Shown here: positions 8,610 to 18,255 of the stretch, one piece after another | Position numbering within the stretch: position 1 is the first letter of the stretch | How the letters are laid out: each line of letters begins with the position of its first letter | Assembly: GCF_040110915.1 (NCBI RefSeq) | Contig: NZ_CP157793.1 | Coordinates: 1,500,939 to 1,564,938, forward strand | DNA length: 64,000 nucleotides | Origin: Stappia sp. | Lineage (GTDB): Bacteria > Pseudomonadota > Alphaproteobacteria > Rhizobiales > Stappiaceae | Direction: 5' to 3' | Made by a program: the position numbers and the translations under genes | Notes under the pieces: generated by a model | The model's database searches: none | What the model was told of the DNA's origin: nothing | What the model saw: only the letters and a program-made list of their open reading frames with translations

Positions 8610-10049
8610 ATGCCCACCGGGACCATCCTCGTTGCCGACGACGACGCGGCCATTCGCACGGTGCTGAACCAGGCCCTGTCGCGGGCCGGCTACACGGTGC
8701 GGCTCACGTCGAACGCCACCACCTTGTGGCGGTGGGTCAGTTCCGGCGACGGCGACCTCGTCGTCACCGACGTGATGATGCCGGACGAGAACGCCTTCGA
8801 CGTTCTGCCGCGCATCAAGAAGATGCGCCCCGATCTGCCGGTGATCGTGATGAGCGCGCAAAACACCTTCATGACCGCGATCCGCGCGTCGGAAAAGGGC
8901 GCCTACGAATATCTGCCCAAGCCCTTCGACCTGAAGGAACTCACCACCATCGTCGGCCGCGCGCTGTCGGAGCCCAAGCGCACGCAGGTGGAGAGCCGGG
9001 AGGAGGGCGGCGACCAGATCCCGCTGATCGGACGCTCGCCGGCCATGCAGGAGATCTACCGGGTGCTCGCCCGGCTGATGCAGACCGACCTGTCGGTGAT
9101 GATCAACGGCGAATCGGGCACCGGCAAGGAACTGGTCGCGCGCGCGCTGCACGACTACGGCAAGCGGCGCAACGGTCCCTTCGTGGCGATCAACATGGCG
9201 GCCATTCCGCGCGATCTGATCGAGGCGGAGCTTTTCGGCCACGAAAAGGGCGCCTTCACAGGCGCGCAACAGCGCTCCGCCGGTCGCTTCGAGCAGGCCG
9301 ACGGCGGCACGCTCTTTCTCGACGAGATCGGCGACATGCCGATGGAGGCCCAGACCCGGCTCCTGCGCGTGCTGCAGCAGGGCGAATACACCACCGTCGG
9401 CGGCCGCGTGCCGATCCGCACGGACGTGCGCATCGTCGCCGCCACCAACAAGGATCTGCGCCATCTGATCAATCAGGGTCTGTTCCGCGAGGACCTCTAT
9501 TACCGGCTGAACGTCGTGCCGATCCGCCTTCCGCCGCTGCGCGAGCGCATCGAGGACATTCCCGATCTGGTGCGCCATTTCTTCGCGCTGGCGGAAAAGG
9601 AGGGGCTGCCGCCCAAGCAGATCGAGCAGGCGGCCATCGACCGGCTGCGCCGCTACCGCTGGCCGGGCAATGTGCGCGAACTGGAAAACCTGGTTCGCCG
9701 GCTCTCCGCGCTCTATCCGCAGGACGTGATCTCGGCCGCGCTGATCGATCAGGAACTCAGCCAGCCGGCGCCGACCGCCGAGGAAGACGAGGACAGCGCG
9801 CCCATTGATCTCTCGGCCTCGGTGGAGCGCTACCTCAACACCTACTTCCAGGCTTTCGGCGATGCCCTGCCGCCGCCGGGGCTCTACCATCGCATCCTGC
9901 GCGAGGTGGAATATCCGTTGATCGGGGCTGCACTCGCGGCGACGCGCGGCAACCAGATCAAGGCGGCGGAACTGCTCGGCGTCAATCGCAACACGCTGCG
10001 CAAGAAGATCCGCGATCTCGACGTGCAGGTGATCCGCCAGAACCGGTGA
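8610..10049 (+). CDS. ntrC: Nitrogen regulation response regulator NtrC
   Basis: A 479-residue sigma54-dependent activator of nitrogen assimilation genes. Receiver domain residues 1-120 with phosphoacceptor D54 (VVTDVMMP); AAA+ domain about 143-370 with Walker A GESGTGKE, the intact sigma54-contact loop GAFTGA and FLDEIGDMP; a C-terminal Fis-type helix-turn-helix ([21 protein letters not shown]). The ATG at 8610 follows an AGCAGGGAA ribosome site. The stop codon lies within a 12-bp tandem repeat (10042-10077). Partner of NtrB, encoded just upstream. Confidence 0.97.
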   Translation: MPTGTILVADDDAAIRTVLNQALSRAGYTVRLTSNATTLWRWVSSGDGDLVVTDVMMPDENAFDVLPRIKKMRPDLPVIVMSAQNTFMTAIRASEKGAYEYLPKPFDLKELTTIVGRALSEPKRTQVESREEGGDQIPLIGRSPAMQEIYRVLARLMQTDLSVMINGESGTGKELVARALHDYGKRRNGPFVAINMAAIPRDLIEAELFGHEKGAFTGAQQRSAGRFEQADGGTLFLDEIGDMPMEAQTRLLRVLQQGEYTTVGGRVPIRTDVRIVAATNKDLRHLINQGLFREDLYYRLNVVPIRLPPLRERIEDIPDLVRHFFALAEKEGLPPKQIEQAAIDRLRRYRWPGNVRELENLVRRLSALYPQDVISAALIDQELSQPAPTAEEDEDSAPIDLSASVERYLNTYFQAFGDALPPPGLYHRILREVEYPLIGAALAATRGNQIKAAELLGVNRNTLRKKIRDLDVQVIRQNR

Positions 10050-10077
10050 CGTGACCGGTGACGCGACCGGTGACGCG
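10042..10077. repeat. 12-bp tandem repeat, three copies, across the ntrC stop codon
   Basis: Three adjacent units, ACCGGTGACGTG, ACCGGTGACGCG and ACCGGTGACGCG, start at 10042, 10054 and 10066. The first contains the ntrC TGA. Each unit also carries an in-frame TGA in one frame, so slippage changes only untranslated sequence. The rest of the gap to ntrY (10078-10209) shows no gene. Confidence 0.8.
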
Positions 10078-10209
10078 GCGCGGCGCGCCGGCGCCGCCCA
10101 TTCACAAGCCTCAAGACCTGTCGTAATTTGGCAACATTGTGTGATAAGGCTGCCGCAGCCTTTCGCGACGGTCCCGCCCGGGCCGGCTTCGGACAATGGT
10201 TGCACCACA

Positions 10210-12519
10210 GTGATCGCGGATCGATTGAGCGCCTCAGCCCTGAACACGGAGCCCGGCCGGAAAGGCCGACGCCTGCGCCGGCTCGGACTGGTGCTGGTCA
10301 TCGTGTCGCTGATCTCGATCACCGCCACCTTCTTCGTGCTGATGGGCGTCACGCCGATCGCGCCGGACGGCGTCGTGTCGCAGGCTGCGATGGTGGTGAA
10401 CGGTGTCCTGGTCGCCATCCTTCTGCTGCTGGTGATTCTGGAATTCGCCTCCCTGTGGCAGGCGCGCCGGCGGGGGCGGGCGGCCGCGCGGCTGCACGGG
10501 CGCATCGTCACGCTGTTCAGCGTGATGGCCGCGGTGCCGGCGCTGCTGGTTGCCGTGCTGGCCACGATCACGCTCGACCGCGGGCTCGACCGCTGGTTCG
10601 AGGATCGAACCCGGCTGATCATCGACAATGCGCTCACCGTCGCCCAGGCCTATCTTCAGGAGCACGCGCGGGTGTTGCGCGGCGATCTCATCGCCATGGC
10701 GAGTGACATCGACCGCGCGCGCGCCGTCTACGACTTCGAGCCGACCCGCTTCGATTCGTTCTTCCAGACCCAGACCACCTTGCGGGCGCTGCTCGGCGCC
10801 TATCTGATGAAGCCCGACGGGACCGTCATCACCCGCGTCGTCGTCAATCCGGACGCCGACATCCTGCCGCCGCCACTGGAGGCCTTCGACCAGGCGGCCG
10901 GCGGCGAGCCGGTGATCATCGCGCCGGGCGTGTCCAATCTGGTCGGCGGCGTGATGAAGCTCTCCGCCTATGACGAGATGTATCTCTATGTCACCCGCGC
11001 CATGGACAAGCGGGTGGTCGATTACCTGAGGCTCGCGGAGGACGGCGCCAATCAGTACACGCGCATGGAGCAAAGCCGCTTCGGCGTGCAGGTGGCCTTC
11101 GCGCTCGTCTACACCGGCGTGACGCTGGTGCTGCTGCTGTCGGCGGTGTGGATCGGCTTCGGCTTCGCCAACATGCTGGTGTCGCCGATCCGCCGACTGA
11201 TCGGCGCGGCCGACCAGGTGTCGAAGGGCAATCTCTACGTCCAGGTGGAAACCGACAAGTCGGCCGGCGACCTCGCCAATCTGGGCGCGACCTTCAACAA
11301 CATGACGGCGCAATTGCGCGGCCAGCGCGACGCGCTGCTCGCCGCCAACGACCAGATCGACCGCCGCCGGCGATTTACCGAGGCGGTTCTTTCGGGCGTG
11401 ACCTCCGCCGTGGTCGGGATCGACGACAGCGGGCGCATCTCGCTCGTCAACCGCTCGGCGCGCGAGTTGCTCGACGTCAGCGAGAGCGAGTTGCTGGACG
11501 AATCGCTGACGCAGGCCGTCCCGGAACTCGCCGAGATCATCGAGACGGCGATGGCGCGCAGCGACGACCGCATGGCGGAGGCGCAGGTCTCCATGCACCG
11601 CAAGGGGCGCGAGCGCACCGTCAACGTCCGGGTGACCAGCGAGAAGTCGACGCGCAGCGAGCATGGCTTCGTGGTCACGCTGGACGACATCACCGATCTG
11701 GTGACGGCGCAGCGCACCTCCGCCTGGGCCGATGTCGCCCGGCGCATCGCGCATGAGATCAAGAACCCGCTGACCCCGATCCAGCTTTCCGCCGAGCGCA
11801 TCCGCCGCCGCTACGGCAAGAGAATCGAGGAAGATCGCGCCGTCTTCGACCAATGCGTCGACACGATCATCCGTCAGGTCGGCGACATCGGCCGCATGGT
11901 CGACGAGTTCTCGTCCTTCGCGCGCATGCCCAAGCCGTCGATGACGGTGAGCGACCTGCGCAACACGGTGCGCGAGGCCGCCTTCATGCAAAGCGTGGCG
12001 AACTCGGAGATCTCGATCTCGACCGAGGTGCCGGAGGAGGCCGTCGAGGCCTGTTTCGACCAGCGTCTGGTCGGTCAGGCGCTGACCAACGTGGTGAAGA
12101 ACGCGGCCGAGGCGGTCGAGGCCCTGCCGGAGGACAAGGCGGGGAGCGGACGCATCAAGGTCCGGCTGACGCGCGACGAGGCGCGCGATCGCATCGTCAT
12201 CGACATCATCGACAATGGCATCGGGCTGCCGCAGGAGAACCGCCAGCGCCTGCTCGAGCCCTATATGACGACCCGCGAGAAGGGCACCGGGCTCGGGCTG
12301 GCGATCGTCAAGAAGATCCTGGAAGACCATGGCGGCGGCATCGAGCTGATGGACGCGCCGCCCGATTTCTCTCAAGGCGGCGGACCCGGCGCCACGGTGC
12401 GGCTCAGCCTCGCCGCCGGGCTCGACCCCGCGGGCGGCGCGGCCCCCGAAACGTCTTCCGACTCCCCCGCCGCATCGGCGTCCACGACATCACGAACGGT
12501 TGCGACAGATGGCTTATGA
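10210..12519 (+). CDS. ntrY: Membrane nitrogen/redox sensor kinase NtrY
   Basis: A 769-residue inner-membrane histidine kinase, partner of NtrX. Hydrophobic segments near residues 20-45, 58-75, 98-120 and about 295-320 frame a periplasmic domain; then a HAMP linker, a PAS domain (AVLSGVTSAVVGIDDSGRI), the phosphoacceptor H515 in [21 protein letters not shown], and an ATPase domain (VVKNAAEAVEAL, DNGIGLP, GTGLGLAIV). A GTG start at 10210 gives the usual family length; an upstream open frame to 10051 has no good start. It overlaps ntrX by 11 bases. In alphaproteobacteria NtrYX influences nitrogen metabolism, respiration and envelope properties; the signal sensed here is unknown. Confidence 0.93.
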   Translation: MIADRLSASALNTEPGRKGRRLRRLGLVLVIVSLISITATFFVLMGVTPIAPDGVVSQAAMVVNGVLVAILLLLVILEFASLWQARRRGRAAARLHGRIVTLFSVMAAVPALLVAVLATITLDRGLDRWFEDRTRLIIDNALTVAQAYLQEHARVLRGDLIAMASDIDRARAVYDFEPTRFDSFFQTQTTLRALLGAYLMKPDGTVITRVVVNPDADILPPPLEAFDQAAGGEPVIIAPGVSNLVGGVMKLSAYDEMYLYVTRAMDKRVVDYLRLAEDGANQYTRMEQSRFGVQVAFALVYTGVTLVLLLSAVWIGFGFANMLVSPIRRLIGAADQVSKGNLYVQVETDKSAGDLANLGATFNNMTAQLRGQRDALLAANDQIDRRRRFTEAVLSGVTSAVVGIDDSGRISLVNRSARELLDVSESELLDESLTQAVPELAEIIETAMARSDDRMAEAQVSMHRKGRERTVNVRVTSEKSTRSEHGFVVTLDDITDLVTAQRTSAWADVARRIAHEIKNPLTPIQLSAERIRRRYGKRIEEDRAVFDQCVDTIIRQVGDIGRMVDEFSSFARMPKPSMTVSDLRNTVREAAFMQSVANSEISISTEVPEEAVEACFDQRLVGQALTNVVKNAAEAVEALPEDKAGSGRIKVRLTRDEARDRIVIDIIDNGIGLPQENRQRLLEPYMTTREKGTGLGLAIVKKILEDHGGGIELMDAPPDFSQGGGPGATVRLSLAAGLDPAGGAAPETSSDSPAASASTTSRTVATDGL

Positions 12520-13876
12520 TATTCTGGTAGTCGATGACGAGGCGGACATTCGCGATCTGATCGCCGGTATTCTCGACGACGAGGGCTATGCGACCCGAAC
12601 GGCCGCCGACAGCGACGCGGCGCTGGCCGCGATCCAGGAGCGCCGGCCCTCGCTCGTGGTGCTCGACATCTGGCTGCAGGGCAGCCGGCTCGACGGGCTC
12701 GACCTGCTCGACGTCATTCGCGAACAGGATCCCGACCTGCCGGTGATCATCATTTCCGGCCACGGCAACATCGAGACCGCCGTCTCCGCGATCAAGCGCG
12801 GGGCCTATGACTACATCGAAAAGCCGTTCAAGACGGACCGGCTGGTGCTGGTCACCGAGCGCGCCCTGGAAGCCTCGTCGCTGAAGCGCGAGATCCGCCA
12901 GCTCAAGCAGCGCAGCGCCGACGCGCCGGACCTTCTCGGCGAAAGCAGCGCGATCAACCAGTTGCGGACCACCATCGAGCGTGTCGCACCGACCAACAGC
13001 CGGGTGCTGATCACCGGTCCCTCCGGCTCGGGCAAGGAACTGACCGCGCGCACCCTGCACGCCATGTCGCAGCGCGCGAAAAGCCCCTTCGTCGTGATCA
13101 ACGCCGCCACCATCACGCCGGAGCGGATGGAGGAGGAACTCTTCGGGATCGAGGACGCGGACGGGCGCATTCGCAAGGTCGGCGCGATGGAAGAGGCGCA
13201 TGGCGGCACGCTCTACATCGACGAAGTCGCCGACATGCCGCACGAGACGCAGAGCAAGATCCTGCGCGTGCTGGTCGACCAGACCTTCAGCCGGGTCGGC
13301 GGGGTCGGCAAGGTCAGCGTCGACATCCGCATCCTGTCGTCGAGCGCCCGCAACCTGGAGCAGGAGATCGCCGAGGCCCGGTTCCGGGAGGATCTTTTCC
13401 ACCGGCTCGGTGTCGTGCCGCTGCATGTGCCGCCGCTCGCCGAGCGGCGCGAGGACATTCCGCTGCTGGTGCAGTTCTTCATGGAGCAGATCTCGGTGGC
13501 GTCCGGCCTGCCCATGCGGCGCATCGGCGAAGACGCGATGGCCGTGCTTCAGGCGCATGACTGGCCGGGCAATGTCCGCCAGTTGCGCAACAACGTCGAA
13601 AGGCTGATGATCCTGACCCGGGCGGATCCGGAAGCCGTGATCACCGCCGATCTGCTGCCGGGCGAGATCGGGGCGGACGTGCCGAGCCTGCCGACCAACG
13701 GCGGGGGCGAGCATCTGATGGCCCTGCCGCTGCGCGATGCGCGCGAGATGTTCGAGCGCGACTATCTGCAGGCGCAGATCAAGCGCTTCGGCGGCAACGT
13801 CTCGCGCACGGCCGAATTCGTCGGGATGGAGCGCTCCGCGCTGCACCGCAAGCTCAAGTCCCTCGGACTGACCTGA
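12509..13876 (+). CDS. ntrX: Response regulator NtrX, lacking the GAFTGA loop
   Basis: A 455-residue NtrC-family regulator. Receiver domain with phosphoacceptor D53 (VVLDIWLQG), AAA+ domain with Walker A TGPSGSGKE and Walker B YIDEVADMP, and a C-terminal Fis-like helix-turn-helix (GGNVSRTAEFVGMERSALHRKL). Where NtrC has [20 protein letters not shown], this protein reads GIEDADGRIRKVGAMEE, so the sigma54-contact loop is gone. That is known for NtrX of Brucella and other alphaproteobacteria and implies it acts without sigma54. The ATG at 12509 overlaps the 3' end of ntrY. Confidence 0.95.
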   Translation: MAYDILVVDDEADIRDLIAGILDDEGYATRTAADSDAALAAIQERRPSLVVLDIWLQGSRLDGLDLLDVIREQDPDLPVIIISGHGNIETAVSAIKRGAYDYIEKPFKTDRLVLVTERALEASSLKREIRQLKQRSADAPDLLGESSAINQLRTTIERVAPTNSRVLITGPSGSGKELTARTLHAMSQRAKSPFVVINAATITPERMEEELFGIEDADGRIRKVGAMEEAHGGTLYIDEVADMPHETQSKILRVLVDQTFSRVGGVGKVSVDIRILSSSARNLEQEIAEARFREDLFHRLGVVPLHVPPLAERREDIPLLVQFFMEQISVASGLPMRRIGEDAMAVLQAHDWPGNVRQLRNNVERLMILTRADPEAVITADLLPGEIGADVPSLPTNGGGEHLMALPLRDAREMFERDYLQAQIKRFGGNVSRTAEFVGMERSALHRKLKSLGLT

Positions 13877-13933
13877 CCCGCGACCGGACGGGCGCGCTCG
13901 GGGCTCGACACACCAACCAAGGACGGCCAAGCG

Positions 13934-15310
13934 ATGAGAGTTGTGATTTGCGGCGCGGGGCAGGTCGGCTACGGCATTGCCGAAAAGCTCGCGGCGGAAC
14001 AGAACGACGTCTCGGTCATCGATTCCTCGCCGCGGCTGATCAATGCGATCCGCGACACGCTCGACGTGCGCGGCTTCGTCGGCCACGGAGCGCATCCGGA
14101 CGTGCTCGCCCAGGCCGGCGCCGACCAGGCCGACATGCTGATCGCCGTCACGCTCTACGACGAGGTCAACATGGTGGCCTGTCAGGTGGCGCATTCGCTC
14201 TTCAAGGTGCCGACCAAGGTCGCGCGCGTGCGCGCCCAGAGCTACCTGCGGCCCCAGTGGGGCGATCTGTTCTCGCGCGAGAACATGCCCATCGACGTGA
14301 TCATCTCGCCGGAGATCGAGGTCGGCGAGATGGTGCTGCGCCGTCTGGCGCTGCCGGGCGCGGTGGAGACCGTGCGCTTCGCCGACGAGCAGGTCGTGGT
14401 GGTGGGCATCGTCTGTCAGGAGGATTGCCCGGTCGTCAACACGCCGCTCAGGCAGCTGACCGAGCTCTTTCCCGATCTCGGCGCCGTGGTCGCGGGCGTG
14501 TTTCGCGGCAATCATCTCTTCGTGCCGAAGAGTTCCGATTCGTTGCTGGAGGACGATCTGGTCTACGTCATCGCCCGGCGCGACAACGTGCGCCGGACGC
14601 TGGCGATCTTCGGGCACGAGGAGGCGGAGGCGACCCGCGTGGTCATCGCCGGCGGCGGCAACATCGGCCATTACGTCGCCCGCGAACTGGAACAGCGCCA
14701 GTCGACCGCCAAGGTCAAGATCGTCGAGCAGTCGCGCGAGCGCGCGCTCGGCATCGCCGACACGCTCAAGCGCACGGTGATCCTGCACGGCAGCGCGCTC
14801 GACCAGTCGCTGCTGCTGGAAGCCGACGTGCAGGACGCCGACACGCTGATCGCGCTGACCAACGTGGACGAGGTCAACATCCTCTCCTGCGTGATGGCCA
14901 AGAAGCTCGGCTGCAAGCGCAACCTGTCGCTGATCAACAACCCCGGCTACCCGACCTTCGCGCATGCGTTGGGGATCGACGCCTTCGTCAATCCCCGGCA
15001 GGTGACGATCTCCAAGATCCTGCAACACGTGCGCCGGGGCCGGATCCGCGGCGTGCATGCGCTGCAGAACGGCGCGGCGGAGGTCATCGAGGCGGAAGCG
15101 CTGGAGACCTCGCCGCTCGTCGGCCGCCCCTTGCGCGACATCGACCTTCCCGACGGCATCCGTGTTGGCGCCATCTTCCGAAACGGGCAGGTGATAACGC
15201 CCGACGGCAGCACGGTCATCCGCGCGCACGACCGCTGCGTGCTCTTCGCCATCGCCGAACGCGTGCGGCAGGTGGAGCAAATGTTCCGGGTCAGTCTGGA
15301 ATTTTTCTGA
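13934..15310 (+). CDS. trkA: Trk potassium uptake regulatory subunit TrkA
   Basis: A 458-residue peripheral membrane protein that binds NAD(H) and gates the TrkH/TrkG potassium channel. It has two tandem RCK units: Rossmann fold 1 begins MRVVICGAGQVGYGIAEKL and Rossmann fold 2 begins RVVIAGGGNIGHYVAREL near residue 235, each followed by a TrkA-C domain. The channel subunit is not in the window. It lies 57 bases after ntrX with an AAGGAC ribosome site, in the conserved ntrX-trkA order, so it is probably cotranscribed with the ntr genes. Confidence 0.96.
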   Translation: MRVVICGAGQVGYGIAEKLAAEQNDVSVIDSSPRLINAIRDTLDVRGFVGHGAHPDVLAQAGADQADMLIAVTLYDEVNMVACQVAHSLFKVPTKVARVRAQSYLRPQWGDLFSRENMPIDVIISPEIEVGEMVLRRLALPGAVETVRFADEQVVVVGIVCQEDCPVVNTPLRQLTELFPDLGAVVAGVFRGNHLFVPKSSDSLLEDDLVYVIARRDNVRRTLAIFGHEEAEATRVVIAGGGNIGHYVARELEQRQSTAKVKIVEQSRERALGIADTLKRTVILHGSALDQSLLLEADVQDADTLIALTNVDEVNILSCVMAKKLGCKRNLSLINNPGYPTFAHALGIDAFVNPRQVTISKILQHVRRGRIRGVHALQNGAAEVIEAEALETSPLVGRPLRDIDLPDGIRVGAIFRNGQVITPDGSTVIRAHDRCVLFAIAERVRQVEQMFRVSLEFF

Positions 15311-15494
15311 TTGCGTTCGATATAGGCCCCGGATACGGGAAAAGGGTTGTGTGCGGCCGCCGCCACCCTCGACCCGAGGAAACCGGGCCGCGCCGGCCTT
15401 TTGCGGCACGCGTTGCCGCTCCGGCCGTGCCAAGTTGTGCCGCTTGAGGCCGGACCCCCGAGACACCTGTCAAACCGAGAACCCTGGAAGTCGC

Positions 15495-16358
15495 ATGTCA
15501 CGTATCGCCTATGTCAACGGTCGCTACCAGCGCCACGCCGAGGCCATGGTCCATGTCGAGGATCGCGGTTATCAGTTCTCCGACGGCGTCTATGAGGTCT
15601 GCGAGATCTGGAACGGACGCGTCGTCGACGAGCGGCGCCACCTCGACCGCCTGGAGCGCTCCCTGCGTGAGCTGCAGATCCGCATGCCGATGGGGCGCGC
15701 CGCGCTCAGCCAGGTCATGCGCGAGGTCGTGCGCCGCAATCACGTTTCCGACGGGCTCGTCTATCTCCAGGTGACGCGCGGCGTCGCCCGGCGCGATCAC
15801 GTGTTTCCCTCGCCCGACACCAAGCCCGCGCTGGTCGTCACCGCGCGTTCGGTTCCCGCCGGGGCGGGCGATGCCAGCGCGCAGGCCGGCGTCGGCGTCA
15901 TCACCGTGCCGGACAATCGCTGGGAGCGGGTGGACATCAAGACCGTGGGCCTGCTGCCCAATGTGCTCGCAAAGCAGAAGGCCAAGGAAGCCGGCGCGAA
16001 GGAAGCCTGGTTCGTCGATACGCAGGGATTCGTGACCGAGGGCGGATCGACCAACGCCTGGATCGTCACCAAGGACAATACGCTGGTCACGCGGCCGGCG
16101 GAGCAGGGCATCCTGAAGGGCATCACCCGTCAGGTTGTGCTGGATATGATTGAACGCCACGGTTTTGCGTTTGACGAGCGCCCCTTCACCGTGGAAGAAG
16201 CGAAACAGGCCAAGGAAGCCTTCATCACGGCGGCCTCCACGCTGGTGATGCCGGTGGTGCGCATCGACGACACGCCGGTCGGCAACGGTCATCCCGGCGA
16301 GCTCTCCCGGGAGCTGCGCCAGCGTTTCCACGAGGTCAGCGAAAGCGAACCCGTGTGA
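15495..16358 (+). CDS. D-amino-acid aminotransferase (PLP fold IV)
   Basis: A 287-residue class IV PLP enzyme that exchanges amino groups between D-amino acids and 2-oxo acids, supplying D-alanine or D-glutamate for peptidoglycan. The PLP lysine is K149 in VDIKTVGLLPN, followed by EAWFVDTQGFVTEGGSTNAWIV and the C-terminal AFITAASTLVMPVVRIDD. The ATG at 15495 begins MSRIAYVNGRY, the standard N-terminus; the frame continues upstream without evidence. It lies between trkA and hfq as in other Rhizobiales. A branched-chain or aminodeoxychorismate lyase role is less likely. Confidence 0.92.
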   Translation: MSRIAYVNGRYQRHAEAMVHVEDRGYQFSDGVYEVCEIWNGRVVDERRHLDRLERSLRELQIRMPMGRAALSQVMREVVRRNHVSDGLVYLQVTRGVARRDHVFPSPDTKPALVVTARSVPAGAGDASAQAGVGVITVPDNRWERVDIKTVGLLPNVLAKQKAKEAGAKEAWFVDTQGFVTEGGSTNAWIVTKDNTLVTRPAEQGILKGITRQVVLDMIERHGFAFDERPFTVEEAKQAKEAFITAASTLVMPVVRIDDTPVGNGHPGELSRELRQRFHEVSESEPV

Positions 16359-16553
16359 GAGGGAATGCGGATGAACAAACGGGCAGAAAAGCGGAATCGA
16401 ATGCGATAGAGTGACCCGGGAAGTGGCTGGCGATCGCATTCCTCGGCATGACCTGGAGGGGTGGGGCGATCGTCCGGGCAGGCGATTGCGGGGCCCAGGG
16501 TGCTGCACCCGGCGCTTCCGATAAACTCATGCGAATGCAGGAAAAAATAAAAC

Positions 16554-16811
16554 ATGGCTGACCGCGCTCAGAACCTTCAGGACACATTCCTCAACCACGT
16601 TCGCAAGCAGAAAACCCCGCTGACGATCTTCCTGATCAACGGGGTCAAGCTGCAGGGCGTCGTGACGTGGTTCGACAATTTCTGCGTGCTTCTGCGCCGC
16701 GACGGGCACTCCCAGCTCGTCTACAAGCACGCGATTTCCACCGTCATGCCGAATGCTCCGGTCCAGCTCTTCGAGCCGGCCGACGAGACGGGCGAAAAAG
16801 CGGCGGGCTGA
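16554..16811 (+). CDS. hfq: RNA chaperone Hfq
   Basis: An 85-residue Sm-like hexameric chaperone that pairs small RNAs with mRNAs. The Sm1 and Sm2 motifs are clear ([18 protein letters not shown] and [12 protein letters not shown]), preceded by [13 protein letters not shown], with a short acidic C-terminus typical of alphaproteobacteria. A GCAGGAAA ribosome site precedes the ATG. The 195-base leader after the aminotransferase contains a 9-bp inverted repeat (16399-16407 with 16433-16441). hflX begins at the base after the hfq stop codon. Confidence 0.98.
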   Translation: MADRAQNLQDTFLNHVRKQKTPLTIFLINGVKLQGVVTWFDNFCVLLRRDGHSQLVYKHAISTVMPNAPVQLFEPADETGEKAAG

Positions 16812-18221
16812 TTGAAAAAGCAGAACAGACCAAAGCCGTCCCGAGACGACGCTCCGTCACCCGATCACGCCTTCGACGCCAAGCGCGACGCCCGCGGGGC
16901 GCGTGCGGCGGTGATCGTGCCGGTGCTCACCGGTCGTGCGGCCGGGGAGAGCGCCGCCGCGCGCCGGTCTCCGCAGGCCCGGCTGGAGGAAGCGGTCGGC
17001 CTTGCCGCGGCCATCGACCTGGAGGTCGTGTCCTCCGGCATCGCCAACATCGCGCAGCCGCGCCCGGGCACGCTCTTCGGGAGCGGCAAGGTCGAGGATC
17101 TGGCCGCCATCGTGCGGGCGGAAGAGCTCGAGCTCATCGTCGTCGACCATCCGCTGACGCCGATCCAGCAGCGCAACCTGGAAAAGGCGCTCAAGTGCAA
17201 GGTGCTCGACCGCACGGGCCTGATCCTCGAGATCTTCGGCGCCCGCGCCAGCACCGCGGAGGGCACGCTGCAGGTCGAGCTGGCGCATCTCAAGTGGCAG
17301 AAAAGCCGGCTGGTGCGCTCCTGGACCCACCTGGAACGCCAGCGCGGCGGCCTCGGCTTCGTCGGCGGCCCCGGCGAAACCCAGATCGAGGCCGACCGGC
17401 GGCTCATCCAGGAGCGGATCACGCGCCTTGAACGCGAGCTTGCCCAGGTCAGCCGCACCCGCGACCTGCACCGGCAGAAGCGCAAGAAGGTGCCGCAGCC
17501 CGTCGTGGCCCTCGTCGGCTACACCAACGCCGGAAAATCGACGCTGTTCAACCGGCTGACCCGCTCCGAGGTCTTCGCCAAGGACCTGCTGTTCGCCACC
17601 CTCGACCCGACCCTGCGCCGCGTCGCGCTGCCGCACGGGCGCGAGATCATCCTCTCCGACACGGTGGGCTTCATCTCCGACCTGCCGACCCATCTCATCG
17701 CCGCCTTCCGGGCGACGCTGGAGGAGGTGACGGAGGCGGACCTCGTGCTGCATGTGCGCGACATCGCGCATGAGGATACCGAGGCGCAGGCGCAGGACGT
17801 CTCCGACACGCTGGAAATCCTGGGCTTCGGCGCGGAGCGCGACGTGCCGATCATCGAGGTGTGGAACAAGATCGACCTGCTGGCAGGCGAGCGCAGCGCC
17901 GCGCTGCTCGCCGCCAACCAAGGCGCGGGCCGCGGCGACGGGCCGGTCAGCGTGTCGGCCCAGAACGGTCAGGGACTGGACGACCTGCTCGCGCGCATCG
18001 AGGCGGAATTGTCGGCCGGAAGCGCCAGTTTCGACGTGACCCTGCCGGTCGAGGATGGCGAGGCCATCGCCTGGCTGCATCGCAACACGGACGTGCTGGC
18101 GCGCGACGACGACGAGATGCGCTGCCGCTTCCGCATCCGCGTGTCGGAGCGCCGGCGCGGCGAGGTTCTGGAGCGGTTCAAGGGCCGGCTGACGCCGGTG
18201 GGCGACGCGGTCACCTCCTGA
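16812..18221 (+). CDS. hflX: Ribosome-associated GTPase HflX
   Basis: A 469-residue GTPase that binds the 50S subunit and splits stalled ribosomes under stress. The N-terminal HflX domain (GTLFGSGKVEDL, VVDHPLTPIQQRNLEKAL, GGLGFVGGPGETQIEADRR) is followed by a G domain with G1 VGYTNAGKST, G3 DTVGFISDLP and G4 NKIDLL. A TTG start at 16812 directly abuts the hfq stop, with no strong ribosome site of its own, implying translational coupling to hfq; the first 20 or so residues are charged and poorly conserved, so an internal start is possible. Confidence 0.94.
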   Translation: MKKQNRPKPSRDDAPSPDHAFDAKRDARGARAAVIVPVLTGRAAGESAAARRSPQARLEEAVGLAAAIDLEVVSSGIANIAQPRPGTLFGSGKVEDLAAIVRAEELELIVVDHPLTPIQQRNLEKALKCKVLDRTGLILEIFGARASTAEGTLQVELAHLKWQKSRLVRSWTHLERQRGGLGFVGGPGETQIEADRRLIQERITRLERELAQVSRTRDLHRQKRKKVPQPVVALVGYTNAGKSTLFNRLTRSEVFAKDLLFATLDPTLRRVALPHGREIILSDTVGFISDLPTHLIAAFRATLEEVTEADLVLHVRDIAHEDTEAQAQDVSDTLEILGFGAERDVPIIEVWNKIDLLAGERSAALLAANQGAGRGDGPVSVSAQNGQGLDDLLARIEAELSAGSASFDVTLPVEDGEAIAWLHRNTDVLARDDDEMRCRFRIRVSERRRGEVLERFKGRLTPVGDAVTS

Positions 18222-18255
18222 GGGCGCCGGTCTCGGGGCGCTCGGTCGCCCTTCC

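Noticed and set aside
10050..10209. A sigma54 promoter before ntrY
   Set aside because: TTGGCAACATTGTGTG has the GG element but not the GC element at the required spacing.
12404..15466. A very long open frame (about 1,020 codons) on the minus strand
   Set aside because: It runs antisense to ntrX and trkA, whose proteins are fully recognisable. The His/Asp/Arg-rich low-complexity translation is the usual by-product of high GC at third positions.
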